Origin: Bdellovibrionales bacterium
Lineage (GTDB): Bacteria; Bdellovibrionota; UBA1018; CAIMNF01
Direction: 5' to 3'
Assembly: GCA_947457605.1 (NCBI GenBank)
Contig: CANGWP010000003.1
Coordinates: 1-30,531, forward strand
DNA length: 30,531 bases
The notes under the pieces are model-generated. The model worked only from the letters and a program-made list of their open reading frames with translations, did no database searches and was not told the DNA's origin. Below, one piece after another: positions 6,829 through 15,197 of the stretch; within the stretch, counting starts at the first letter, position 1; each line of letters opens with the position of its first letter. The position numbers and the translations under genes were made by a program.

Positions 6829-8098
6829 TTCTCAGACACTTTTCGTACAGCATTTTTGGAAAGATTCAAACCGCACCTTGGAGTATTACCTTGAAGAAAT
6901 GAGCGGTTACGAAGCTGCTCGCAAGGTATTGGGCGGGATGACCCCTGATCAGGTAATCGAAGAGGTCAAAAAGGCCAATATCCGCGGACGTGGCGGTGCT
7001 GGATTTCCGATGGGTATGAAATGGAGTTTCATTCCAAAGAACTCCGAGAAGCCAAAATACCTCGTTTGCAATGCGGATGAGTCCGAGCCTGGAACCTGCA
7101 AGGATCGCCAAATCATCCGATACACTCCCCATCTTTTGATTGAGGGGCTCTTGATCGGTTCCTTTGCCATTGGTTGCAAGCACGCCTACGTATACATCCG
7201 TGGAGAGTATGTGCGGGAAGCTCGCCTGTTGGAGGAAGCAATCGAGGAGGCCCGTGAAAAGGGATACCTTGGGAAAAATATTTTTGGATCCGGCTTTGAT
7301 CTTGAGATCACAGTTCATCGTGGAGCAGGAGCCTATATCTGCGGTGAGGAAACCGGACTCTTGAATTCGCTCGAGGGCAAGCGAGGCGAGCCCAGAGTGA
7401 AGCCGCCCTTCCCTGCCATTTCGGGAGCGTTTTCCTGTCCAACTGCGGTGAACAATGTTGAGTCCATTGCAAATGTTCCTCACATCATTCAGATGGGAGG
7501 CGATGCATTCGCGAAACTCGGCAAAATAGACAAGTCAGGCGGAACGCGTTTGATCTCTCTGTCGGGGCACGTAAACAAACCCGGCGTCTATGAGGTCCAG
7601 GCCGGTTCCATGACTCTGCGGCAGATCATTGAGGAACTTGGTGGCGGAGTTTGGAAGGGCAAAAAACTGAAGGCCGTCATTCCTGGTGGATCTTCATCGC
7701 CGGTTCTCACGGCGGATGAGATTGATGCGGTTTACGATGTGGAACCCTTGATGAAGATCGGGACCATGATGGGGTCGGCCGCAATCATGGTCATCGATGA
7801 AGATACGGATATGGCAAGGCTGCTGCTTAGAATCACGAAATTTTACGCGCACGAATCCTGTGGGCAGTGCACCCCGTGCCGCGAGGGCTGCCATTGGATG
7901 GAGTCTCTCCTCCATAAAATCGTTCATGGAGAGGCCAAGACAACGGATGTCGACTTGCTGGTCGATGTGGCTGGAAACATCGGTGGAAAAACACTCTGCG
8001 CGCTTGGAGATGCGGCAGCGATGCCCGTGCAGAGTTTTGTGAAAAAATTCAGACCGGAATTTGAGGCTTATGTGAAGGGACAGAAGCGTCATGCCTAA
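6818..8098 (+). CDS. nuoF: NADH-quinone oxidoreductase subunit F (NADH/FMN-binding)
   Basis: This is the catalytic subunit that oxidises NADH through FMN and passes electrons to [4Fe-4S] cluster N3. It has 426 residues, family-typical. The FMN/NADH glycine-rich loop GRGGAGFP lies at 57-64, and the second nucleotide motif GAGAYICGEETGLLNSLEGK near 168-187. Cluster N3 ligands are Cys348, Cys351 and Cys354 (SCGQCTPC) with Cys394 (TLCALGD). It overlaps nuoE by 11 bp and nuoG by 8 bp, which indicates translational coupling within the E-F-G electron-input module. Confidence 0.98.
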   Translation: MSANSQTLFVQHFWKDSNRTLEYYLEEMSGYEAARKVLGGMTPDQVIEEVKKANIRGRGGAGFPMGMKWSFIPKNSEKPKYLVCNADESEPGTCKDRQIIRYTPHLLIEGLLIGSFAIGCKHAYVYIRGEYVREARLLEEAIEEAREKGYLGKNIFGSGFDLEITVHRGAGAYICGEETGLLNSLEGKRGEPRVKPPFPAISGAFSCPTAVNNVESIANVPHIIQMGGDAFAKLGKIDKSGGTRLISLSGHVNKPGVYEVQAGSMTLRQIIEELGGGVWKGKKLKAVIPGGSSSPVLTADEIDAVYDVEPLMKIGTMMGSAAIMVIDEDTDMARLLLRITKFYAHESCGQCTPCREGCHWMESLLHKIVHGEAKTTDVDLLVDVAGNIGGKTLCALGDAAAMPVQSFVKKFRPEFEAYVKGQKRHA

Positions 8099-9509
8099 GT
8101 GTACGATTGATGGAAAAGAAGTGGAATTCAAAGCCGGAGAAAACCTTGTCACCGTGGCAAAGCGGGTGGGAGCGGAGATCCCTGTGTTTTGTTATCACCC
8201 GGGATTGTCCGTGGTGGCCCAATGCCGCATGTGCTACGTCGAGGTTGAAAAAATGCCAAAGCTTCAGACGGCGTGCTCCACCCTCGCTGCCGAAGGCATG
8301 GTGGTGAAAACCCAATCGGAAGCAGTAAAAAAAGGGCGCGCCGGGACGATGGAGTTTTTGCTCCTCAACCACCCGCTTGATTGCCCTATCTGTGACAAAG
8401 CCGGAGAGTGCGACCTCCAGGATAACTCCTTTGGTCACGGCAGCGAGTTCATGAGGCACAGTGAAGAGCGCAGAACCTATGTTGATGTGGACATGGGCCC
8501 GGTCATCCAAAAAAACATGAATCGTTGCATTCACTGCACCCGCTGCATCCGATTTGGAGAAGAGGTTGCCGGGATCCATGAAATGGTGGCGATCAAGCGC
8601 GGCAACAACATCGACATTACCACCATTGACGGGAAACAGCTTAAGACCGAGTACGCCGGAAATTATTCTGATATCTGTCCTACCGGTTCCCTTACCTTGA
8701 AAGACTTTCGTTTTAAAAAGCGGGCGTGGATGTTGAAAAAAACTGCCACCATTTGCGAGGGTTGTTCCAAGGGTTGCAACATGGAGGTGCAACAGGAGGG
8801 TAACGTTGTCTATCGCTGCGTTCCTCGCGAGAATCTTGAAATCAATAAGTACTGGATGTGTGACGAGGGAAGGTTCAATTACCACTATGTCCAAGATCCA
8901 AGCCGCATTGTGAGTCCGATGAAGCGCTCAGGGGATTCCTGGCTTGTTTCTCCATGGGAAGAGCTGCTGGTGAATTTCAGGACTGATTCTGCCGGAACAG
9001 GCGTGATGCTTTTGATTGGAACAGATTTGACTCTTGAGGAAATGAAAGCGATTCAAGAAACCGCCAAAGCCCTTTCGCCGAGGGCGGCAATTCTTAGTTT
9101 CGGGACCCCGGGTGTGGAATCGACCACGCAGGATGGGCCTCGGGATCAAATCCTGAAAATGAAAAGCAAGACTTCGAATTTGAAGGGAGCAGAAATGCTT
9201 GGGATCCAACCCCTTCTGGGCGCAGCCAAATCGGACGTGGTGTTGGTATTTCGGGGTGGACGTGCGGAGCTACCGCGGATTGAGGCTAAAAAGGCCTACG
9301 GAGTCGGGGTGTTTCTCGAAAAGGAAAGAAACCACTTTCATGCAATCCTGCCTGGCCTCTCCTTTCTGGAGAAGGAAGGTACCGTGGTGAATCATCAAGG
9401 CAAGGAGCAATCCTTGAAAAGAGCGCTTCTTCCTCGGGGAAAAAGCAAAGCAATCGGTGAAATCCTTATGCTTGCCCTCCATCAAAGAAACGGAGAAGTG
9501 ACCGCATGA
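8091..9509 (+). CDS. nuoG: NADH-quinone oxidoreductase subunit G, compact form
   Basis: This is the electron-relay subunit of the peripheral arm. Its N-terminal half is complete. The ferredoxin-type N1b site has Cys34, Cys45, Cys48 and Cys62. The N5 site has His94, Cys98, Cys101 and Cys107. The N4 ligands lie in CIHCTRC plus the later CPTGS. An N7-type site has Cys222, Cys225, Cys229 and Cys257. At 472 residues it is much shorter than the usual 680-900. After about residue 285 most of the molybdopterin-oxidoreductase-like domain is missing. Only a diverged remnant remains, ending with EKEGTVVNHQGKEQS, which resembles the end of that domain in other NuoG proteins. The frame is open and coupled to nuoF and nuoH, so this looks like a natural compact form, not a broken gene. 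Confidence 0.95.
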   Translation: MPKCTIDGKEVEFKAGENLVTVAKRVGAEIPVFCYHPGLSVVAQCRMCYVEVEKMPKLQTACSTLAAEGMVVKTQSEAVKKGRAGTMEFLLLNHPLDCPICDKAGECDLQDNSFGHGSEFMRHSEERRTYVDVDMGPVIQKNMNRCIHCTRCIRFGEEVAGIHEMVAIKRGNNIDITTIDGKQLKTEYAGNYSDICPTGSLTLKDFRFKKRAWMLKKTATICEGCSKGCNMEVQQEGNVVYRCVPRENLEINKYWMCDEGRFNYHYVQDPSRIVSPMKRSGDSWLVSPWEELLVNFRTDSAGTGVMLLIGTDLTLEEMKAIQETAKALSPRAAILSFGTPGVESTTQDGPRDQILKMKSKTSNLKGAEMLGIQPLLGAAKSDVVLVFRGGRAELPRIEAKKAYGVGVFLEKERNHFHAILPGLSFLEKEGTVVNHQGKEQSLKRALLPRGKSKAIGEILMLALHQRNGEVTA

Positions 9510-10597
9510 GCCAGCTCGAGCAAATGTTGATGTTCATCAAGGTCGGAATTGTGCTCGCGGGCTTGCTCGCAACGGTGCCGATCATGCTTTTCGTCGAGCG
9601 AAGGGGCTCTGCATTGATGCAGAACAGGCTGGGCCCGAACCGAATGGGGCCATTCGGTCTTTTTCAGGCCGCATGCGACGTTGTGAAATTCATTTTCAAG
9701 GAGGACCGGGCTCCCGGGCATGTGAATAAATTCTATTACACAATTGCCCCGTGGATCGCGGTAATTCCTGCGTTCATGACATTTGCGGTGATTCCATTTG
9801 CCGGGTCTTTGACCCTTGAGGGTTCGACCACGCAGTTTCAAATTGCAAATCTCGACGTCGGAGTTCTCTATTGCTTTTCAATCGCCTCCCTTGGGGTCTA
9901 CGGAATCATCATGGCGGGCTGGGCTTCGAACAACCACTACTCCCTTCTGGGAAGCTTGCGCAGCTCAGCTCAGATGATCAGTTATGAGCTCACATTGGGA
10001 CTGTCGCTCGTCGGTTTGATGATGGTTTTTCAATCGGTGAAACTTGGAGACATCGCAACCGCCCAGGGCGAAACCCTTTTCATGATTGGATCCGTAGCGA
10101 TTCCCAAGTGGGGAGTGTTTATTCAGCCGGTAGGATTTTTGCTTTTTCTGGTTTCGGTTTTTGCCGAGACAAACCGCTTGCCGTTTGATCTTCCGGAGGG
10201 AGAGTCTGAATTGATCGCGGGCTACCACCTTGAATATGGCTCAATGCGTTTCGCGCTCTTTATGATGGCTGAGTTCATCAATATGGCGGTGGCATCCGCG
10301 TTGATCACGACTTTGTTTTTCGGTGGATGGCAGCTTCTTCCGCTCTTTTCGGTTGCGGTGGCTTGGGTACAATCGTTGAACCTGATTCCGAATCCTGATT
10401 TGGTTCAAGTGCTTTTTCAGGGAATCTCGTTTGTCATTAAAGTTGCGTCGTGGATGTGGTTTTTTGTTTGGGTGCGCTGGACTCTGCCGCGTTTTCGTTT
10501 TGACCAGCTTATGAATTTGGGGTGGAAGGTGCTCTTTCCCCTTGGTCTTTTGAATGTGTTGGTAACCGGCTTCCTGATCTACAAAGGGGTGCTTTGA
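9506..10597 (+). CDS. nuoH: NADH-quinone oxidoreductase subunit H
   Basis: This membrane subunit contacts the peripheral arm and forms the membrane side of the quinone chamber. It has 363 residues with about eight membrane helices. Signatures are ERRGSALMQNRLGPNRMGPF (residues about 31-50) and the conserved loop FAETNRLPFDLPEGESELIA followed by EYGSMRFALFM, whose acidic residues are part of the quinone-site proton funnel. It starts at an ATGA overlap with nuoG and ends 1 bp before nuoI. Confidence 0.98.
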   Translation: MSQLEQMLMFIKVGIVLAGLLATVPIMLFVERRGSALMQNRLGPNRMGPFGLFQAACDVVKFIFKEDRAPGHVNKFYYTIAPWIAVIPAFMTFAVIPFAGSLTLEGSTTQFQIANLDVGVLYCFSIASLGVYGIIMAGWASNNHYSLLGSLRSSAQMISYELTLGLSLVGLMMVFQSVKLGDIATAQGETLFMIGSVAIPKWGVFIQPVGFLLFLVSVFAETNRLPFDLPEGESELIAGYHLEYGSMRFALFMMAEFINMAVASALITTLFFGGWQLLPLFSVAVAWVQSLNLIPNPDLVQVLFQGISFVIKVASWMWFFVWVRWTLPRFRFDQLMNLGWKVLFPLGLLNVLVTGFLIYKGVL

Positions 10598-10598
10598 T

Positions 10599-11042
10599 AT
10601 GTTGGCGATACGAAAACCGGGTTTTTTGAACCGTCTCTACCTGATCGAGATCATTCGTGGCTTGTGGATCACGATGAAGAACTTTCTGTTTCATAAGAAG
10701 GTGACACTTCAATTTCCGGAGCAAAGAAGGGATTACTCCGGGAGATACCGGGGGCAACATTACATCAAGGCCGTGAACGGTGTTGAAAACTGCACCGCCT
10801 GCATGCTTTGCCCGACGGTTTGTCCGGCAGAGTGCATTCACATTGTGGCGGGTGAAAGAGATGACAAGGAAAAGTATCCTGTGAAATTCGAGATCGACTC
10901 CCTTCGTTGTTGTTTTTGCGGGATGTGCGAGGAGGCTTGCCCGAAAGATGCGATCAAGCTTTCCAATATCTATGAAATGAGTCAGCAGAACCGGACTGTG
11001 TACGAGAAGGATTTCCTGATGGAGCAAAGGGGCAACAAATGA
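10599..11042 (+). CDS. nuoI: NADH-quinone oxidoreductase subunit I
   Basis: This is the 23-kDa-type ferredoxin subunit carrying [4Fe-4S] clusters N6a and N6b between NuoG and NuoB. It has 147 residues. The two CxxCxxCxxxC motifs are intact: Cys65, 68, 71, 75 (CTACMLCPTVC) and Cys104, 107, 110, 114 (CCFCGMCEEAC). An amphipathic N-terminal helix (residues about 13-31) probably lies on the membrane surface. An AAAGGGG ribosome-binding site at 10583-10589 lies inside the end of nuoH. Its stop overlaps nuoJ by ATGA. Confidence 0.97.
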   Translation: MLAIRKPGFLNRLYLIEIIRGLWITMKNFLFHKKVTLQFPEQRRDYSGRYRGQHYIKAVNGVENCTACMLCPTVCPAECIHIVAGERDDKEKYPVKFEIDSLRCCFCGMCEEACPKDAIKLSNIYEMSQQNRTVYEKDFLMEQRGNK

Positions 11043-11584
11043 TCGACTATTCCTTGCTCGCGTTTTTCATTTTTTCGTCTATCGCCATCTTCGGTTCATT
11101 GATGGTGGTTTTCAAGAAAAATCCCGTTGCATCGGCCTTTGCGTTGGTCGCGGTATTTTTCTCGTTTGCAGGACTTTATGCGCTGATGTCAGCCCATCTG
11201 GTGGCAGCTTTGCAAATCCTTGTCTATACCGGGGCAATCATGGTGCTTTTTGTTTTCGTGATCATGCTGCTCAATCAGGATTTGCCGGTGGAGGATCTCA
11301 AGTCCTCAAGCCCTTTCTTCAAGGCAGTATCAGGACTGGGGGTCTTGGTTTTGGTCTACGCTTTGGTCAGGGTCGCAATCCTGGCTCGTGGAATGGAACC
11401 AAAAGGGTCCTTGACGGAAGATAAGATCGCAGAGCAAGGGGGAAACGTGAAATTGATCGCCGAGTCTTTGTTCTCTGATCATGTGTTGCCCTTCGAACTT
11501 ACTTCGTTTTTGCTTCTGGGTGCGATTGTCGCGACCATTGCTCTGGCAAAACGAAAGAACGTGGCAGGAGGTTTGAAGTCATGA
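11039..11584 (+). CDS. nuoJ: NADH-quinone oxidoreductase subunit J
   Basis: This is a membrane-arm subunit whose third helix rearranges during the catalytic cycle. It has 181 residues and five hydrophobic segments. The helix-3 segment LQILVYTGAIMVLFVFVIML (about 57-76) is the family signature. The C-terminus (DHVLPFELTSFLLLGAIVAT) is the stretch that the fragment at the left window edge imitates. ATGA overlaps join it to nuoI and nuoK. Confidence 0.97.
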   Translation: MIDYSLLAFFIFSSIAIFGSLMVVFKKNPVASAFALVAVFFSFAGLYALMSAHLVAALQILVYTGAIMVLFVFVIMLLNQDLPVEDLKSSSPFFKAVSGLGVLVLVYALVRVAILARGMEPKGSLTEDKIAEQGGNVKLIAESLFSDHVLPFELTSFLLLGAIVATIALAKRKNVAGGLKS

Positions 11585-11889
11585 TGACTCTTGAACCTTG
11601 GATGATGCTCGTGGTTTCAATGGTGATTTTTGGAATCGGACTGTTTGGCTTGCTGATCCGGAAAAACCTGCTGGTAATGCTCATGTGCGTGGAGTTGATG
11701 CTGAACGGGGTAAATCTCAGCTTTGTCGCCTTCTCAAAGATCCACCATTCTTTGGATGGCCACCTGGCAGTGCTCTTTGTGATGACAGTGGCGGCCGCGG
11801 AATCAGCGGTGGGTTTGGGACTGGTAATCGCCCTGTTCCGGACCTTGAGAACAGTGGATTCCGATCAGATACAAATTTTGAGGGATTAG
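11581..11889 (+). CDS. nuoK: NADH-quinone oxidoreductase subunit K
   Basis: This three-helix membrane subunit is part of the fourth proton channel. It has 102 residues, normal for the family. The two essential membrane Glu are present: CVELMLNGVNL (about residue 38) in helix 2 and AAAESAVGLGL (about residue 75) in helix 3. The first ATG overlaps the nuoJ stop; a second ATG directly follows and could also be used. nuoL starts 3 bp after the stop. It serves as the reference for the degenerate K-like protein at 185-424. Confidence 0.97.
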   Translation: MMTLEPWMMLVVSMVIFGIGLFGLLIRKNLLVMLMCVELMLNGVNLSFVAFSKIHHSLDGHLAVLFVMTVAAAESAVGLGLVIALFRTLRTVDSDQIQILRD

Positions 11890-11892
11890 AAC

Positions 11893-13743
11893 ATGATCAT
11901 TAGTTTGTTGGTGTTTTTGCCGCTTCTGGGATTCTCCTTGACCGCATTTTATCACTTCAGTTGTTCTTCCAGAAAGAAGGAGCCAACCGTTGCCGTGGGT
12001 GGATTCTTGGCAACAGGCGCAATGGTGGCATCATTTTGTGTGTCTATTGTGGCCTGGTTCAAGCTTCGTAGCGCAGGCTTCGGGGATGCCTCGATCGAGG
12101 AGAGTCTTTTTTCCTGGATGAAAGTTGGTGGGCTGCAGGTCGATTTCGGTTTTCGTTTTGATCGCCTGAGTGCAGTGTTCACTTTGGTCATTACGGGAGT
12201 CGGATCCCTGATTCACCTCTACTCGATTGGGTACATGGAAAATGATGGATCTGCACGGTATTTTGCATATCTCAATCTGTTCTGCTTCATGATGTTGAAT
12301 CTGGTTTTGGGATCTTCCCTTCCTCAGGTTTTTCTCGGTTGGGAAGGCGTTGGGCTTGCAAGTTACCTGCTGATCGGTTTTTGGTCACAAGAAATGGGGA
12401 ACGTAGCGGCGGCTCAAAAGGCGTTCATTATGAACCGCATCGGAGACCTGGGACTTCTCTTTGCAATGTTCCTGGGGTTCAAGTTCGCAGGAACACTTGA
12501 TCTTGCTCAATTGTCGGCCTTCGCTTTTAGACCTGATGTTGCGACAATTTTTGGTCTTCTGATTTTTCTTGCGTGCACGGGCAAATCAGCTCAGATACCA
12601 CTCTTCACCTGGCTCCCCGACGCGATGGCGGGCCCTACCCCGGTTTCAGCTTTGATTCACGCGGCAACAATGGTTACCAGTGGAATCTACCTTTTGGGAC
12701 GGTTGAATCCGGTAATTGCACAATCCCCCGTTGTGATGTCCGTGATTGGCGCAATAGGGGCCGCAACTGCTCTCATGGCAGCAATTACTGCCTGTTTTCA
12801 GACCGACATAAAAAAGGTGCTGGCATATTCGACGATTTCCCAATTGGGATTCATGTTTGTTGCCTGTGGAGTTGGTGCGGCGGAGACCGGTGTTTTCCAC
12901 GTAATGACGCATGCTTTCTTCAAGGCGCTTTTGTTTTTGGGTGCGGGGAGCGTGATCCACGCCCTTTCGGGGACGCAGGACATATTCAAAATGGGAGGGC
13001 TCAGAAGAGTTCTTCCTTGGACCTTCTGGACTTTTACCGTTGGGTGGGCCGCAATTCTGGGTCTCCCTCCCTTCAGCGGTTTTTTTTCGAAGGATGGAAT
13101 CCTTCATGAAACCCTCGTGGCTTCCCATGGAAATCCCGTTTTGTTCGGGATTCTTGCGTTTTCCGCGTTTCTCACAGCCTTTTACATGACGAGGCTCTAT
13201 GTGCTGGTGTTCACCGGTGATTCCCGAGTTTCCGAGGAGGCGAAGAAGCACATTCACGAATCGCCTCTCGTCATGGTCATCCCGCTTGTGGTTCTTTCGA
13301 TTGCCTCTTTGGTGGGTGGCTGGTTCGGAGCTCCAGTAAGGTTTGAGGAGACGCATGCCGCCCCTGCTCATGGAGTTTCTGAAGCGGTGATCATGGTGGT
13401 GAGTGTTGGACTGGCATTGGCAGGGGCATACATCGCCTATCGAAAATATTCGTCCAATGTTCGCATGGAGCTTTCGAAAGATCCCTTCCGAATCGATGAA
13501 TTCTATCTTTCATTTTTTGGAAATGGCGTAAAGAAGGCTTCCTCCATGGTAGGTCGTTTCCTCGAGGATGGTCTTTTCCAGAAAATGCTTCAGGCTTCAG
13601 GTGTGGCTGTGGATCTCGGGGGCAATCTCTTCAAGACGGTTCAGACCGGCTCGGCCCAGGGCTATTTGTTGATGATGGTTCTTGCGTTAATTGGTTTGGT
13701 GTGTGGATTGATTTTTGGAGTTCCTGGTTATGGAAATTTCTGA
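11893..13743 (+). CDS. nuoL: NADH-quinone oxidoreductase subunit L (antiporter-like)
   Basis: This is the distal proton-pumping antiporter-like subunit with the long lateral helix. It has 616 residues, a normal length, and about 16 hydrophobic segments. Proton-path residues are all visible: Glu in FLGWEGVGLASYLLIGFW, Lys in CTGKSAQIPLFTWLPDAM, His in ALIHAATMVTSG, the helix-8 lysines in DIKKVLAYSTISQLG, His in MTHAFFKALLFLGAG, and the helix-12 Lys in GFFSKDGIL. The C-terminal ~100 residues hold the amphipathic lateral helix region and the final anchor. The last 14 bp overlap nuoM. Confidence 0.98.
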   Translation: MIISLLVFLPLLGFSLTAFYHFSCSSRKKEPTVAVGGFLATGAMVASFCVSIVAWFKLRSAGFGDASIEESLFSWMKVGGLQVDFGFRFDRLSAVFTLVITGVGSLIHLYSIGYMENDGSARYFAYLNLFCFMMLNLVLGSSLPQVFLGWEGVGLASYLLIGFWSQEMGNVAAAQKAFIMNRIGDLGLLFAMFLGFKFAGTLDLAQLSAFAFRPDVATIFGLLIFLACTGKSAQIPLFTWLPDAMAGPTPVSALIHAATMVTSGIYLLGRLNPVIAQSPVVMSVIGAIGAATALMAAITACFQTDIKKVLAYSTISQLGFMFVACGVGAAETGVFHVMTHAFFKALLFLGAGSVIHALSGTQDIFKMGGLRRVLPWTFWTFTVGWAAILGLPPFSGFFSKDGILHETLVASHGNPVLFGILAFSAFLTAFYMTRLYVLVFTGDSRVSEEAKKHIHESPLVMVIPLVVLSIASLVGGWFGAPVRFEETHAAPAHGVSEAVIMVVSVGLALAGAYIAYRKYSSNVRMELSKDPFRIDEFYLSFFGNGVKKASSMVGRFLEDGLFQKMLQASGVAVDLGGNLFKTVQTGSAQGYLLMMVLALIGLVCGLIFGVPGYGNF

Positions 13744-15196
13744 TTCCTTGAGTTTTTTGCTTACATTGCCCCTTTTTGCAATGGTGCTTAGCCTCTTTGT
13801 TCCCAAAGGGGTTCAACGGGTTTATTCGATATTTGCCAGCTTGTTGTTTCTCGGGTTGACCATCTACGAAGCCTCGGGAATTCTCTTCGCCTCATCTTCG
13901 GAAGTGGCCGGTCGCCTTGCTGTCGAGCATCAGCTGGTATGGTTGCCGCAACTGGGGGCGCGGCTCGCTCTCCGATTGGATTCCGTCTCGGTATGGTTCG
14001 TTGTTTTGAATGCGTTGACTGCGGTGATCGCTTTCAGCACCAAAGGGATTTGGTATCGGAAGAATCCAAAGCTTTTCACTGCGATGGGATTCTTTTTGAT
14101 TTTTGGTTTGAACGCAGCGTTTTTGAGCCTCGACTTGGTGGTATTTTACCTTGCATACGAGTCGGTATTCATTCCGATGATTTTCATGGTGGGAGTCTGG
14201 GGTGAAAAACAGAAGGCTACGGCCGTGTTCAGATTTTTCTTGATGAGTTTTCTGGGGTCCATCTTGATGCTGGTTTCAATCTTTTACCTTCTTTCAAAAC
14301 AGTTTAAGACTGGCATCGGTTATTCATCCTATTTGCCGGACTTGATTCCAACCGCAGGAGGTTTGCAAGGCACGGAGGCGCTCCTGGTGTTTTTTGGGTT
14401 CTTTCTGGCTTTCGCCATCAAGGTGCCACTGGTTCCCTTTCACGCGTGGCTAAAAGATGTGTATACCCTGGCGCCTTTTCCCGCGACAATCTGGATGTCT
14501 GCGATTCTTTCAAAGCTGGGAGTCTTCGGCATGATCCGTTTCGTAGGACCGCTTTTTCCCGGGGTGATGCTTTCTGTTCAGGGGGTTCTGTTGACACTGG
14601 CCGCAGTTTCGGTGGTTTATGCGGCACTTCTTGCCTATCGTTCCAATGATCCTAAATCACTACTCGCCTATTCTTCCATTAGTCACTTGGGCTTTGTGAT
14701 GCTTGGGGTTTTCACTCTAAAGCAGAGTGGTGGCGCATCTGCAATCCTTTTGAGCGTCGGGCATGCCTTGGTGAGCGGCATTCTTTTCTTTTTGTTGTCC
14801 AAGATCGCCGAAAGGAAGGATGGAATTGATCTGACGAATCCTCAAGGACTCGCCAGCAAGTACCCGATCCTGTTTACTGCGCTGTTCGTTGCAGTTCTCG
14901 CCTCGGTTTCATTGCCGGGCACATTGAACTTTGCCGGTGAATTTTTGGTTTTGTTAAACGCCTATCCGGTGAGTGCACTTTGCACCGCAATTGCCGGAAT
15001 GGGTGCGGTGCTTGGTGCGGCTTACATGTTGAAGTTTTTTCAACAAATGGGTTTCGGGGCGCCATCCCCGGAGTCAGATTCGGCTGTTGCAAAAAGCGAG
15101 GATCTTGGCGGGTACGAGTTGATTCTTGTTTTTGTTTTATTGATCACTGTGATTTTTTGCGGATTTCAAACTGCAATTTTTTTGAAGGGTAATTGA
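13730..15196 (+). CDS. nuoM: NADH-quinone oxidoreductase subunit M (antiporter-like)
   Basis: This is the middle proton-pumping antiporter-like subunit, 488 residues with about 14 helices. The ATG at 13730 is chosen over an in-frame TTG at 13715 because GGAG at 13717-13720 sits 9 bp ahead of it. Pumping residues are kept: Glu in YESVFIPMIF, Lys in AIKVPLVPFHAW, Lys in AILSKLGVFG, His in VGHALVSGILFF, and Glu in FAGEFLVLL. The loop that is usually WLPDAH with an AP-T-GS motif reads WLKDVYTLAPFPATIWMS here, so the protein is somewhat divergent. It ends 1 bp before nuoN. Confidence 0.95.
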   Translation: MEISDSLSFLLTLPLFAMVLSLFVPKGVQRVYSIFASLLFLGLTIYEASGILFASSSEVAGRLAVEHQLVWLPQLGARLALRLDSVSVWFVVLNALTAVIAFSTKGIWYRKNPKLFTAMGFFLIFGLNAAFLSLDLVVFYLAYESVFIPMIFMVGVWGEKQKATAVFRFFLMSFLGSILMLVSIFYLLSKQFKTGIGYSSYLPDLIPTAGGLQGTEALLVFFGFFLAFAIKVPLVPFHAWLKDVYTLAPFPATIWMSAILSKLGVFGMIRFVGPLFPGVMLSVQGVLLTLAAVSVVYAALLAYRSNDPKSLLAYSSISHLGFVMLGVFTLKQSGGASAILLSVGHALVSGILFFLLSKIAERKDGIDLTNPQGLASKYPILFTALFVAVLASVSLPGTLNFAGEFLVLLNAYPVSALCTAIAGMGAVLGAAYMLKFFQQMGFGAPSPESDSAVAKSEDLGGYELILVFVLLITVIFCGFQTAIFLKGN

Positions 15197-15197
15197 T

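Noticed and set aside
8049..8894. 281-codon open frame on the minus strand opposite nuoG
   Set aside because: It is opposite the conserved iron-sulfur domains of nuoG, and the His-rich, low-complexity translation is a mirror of those codons.
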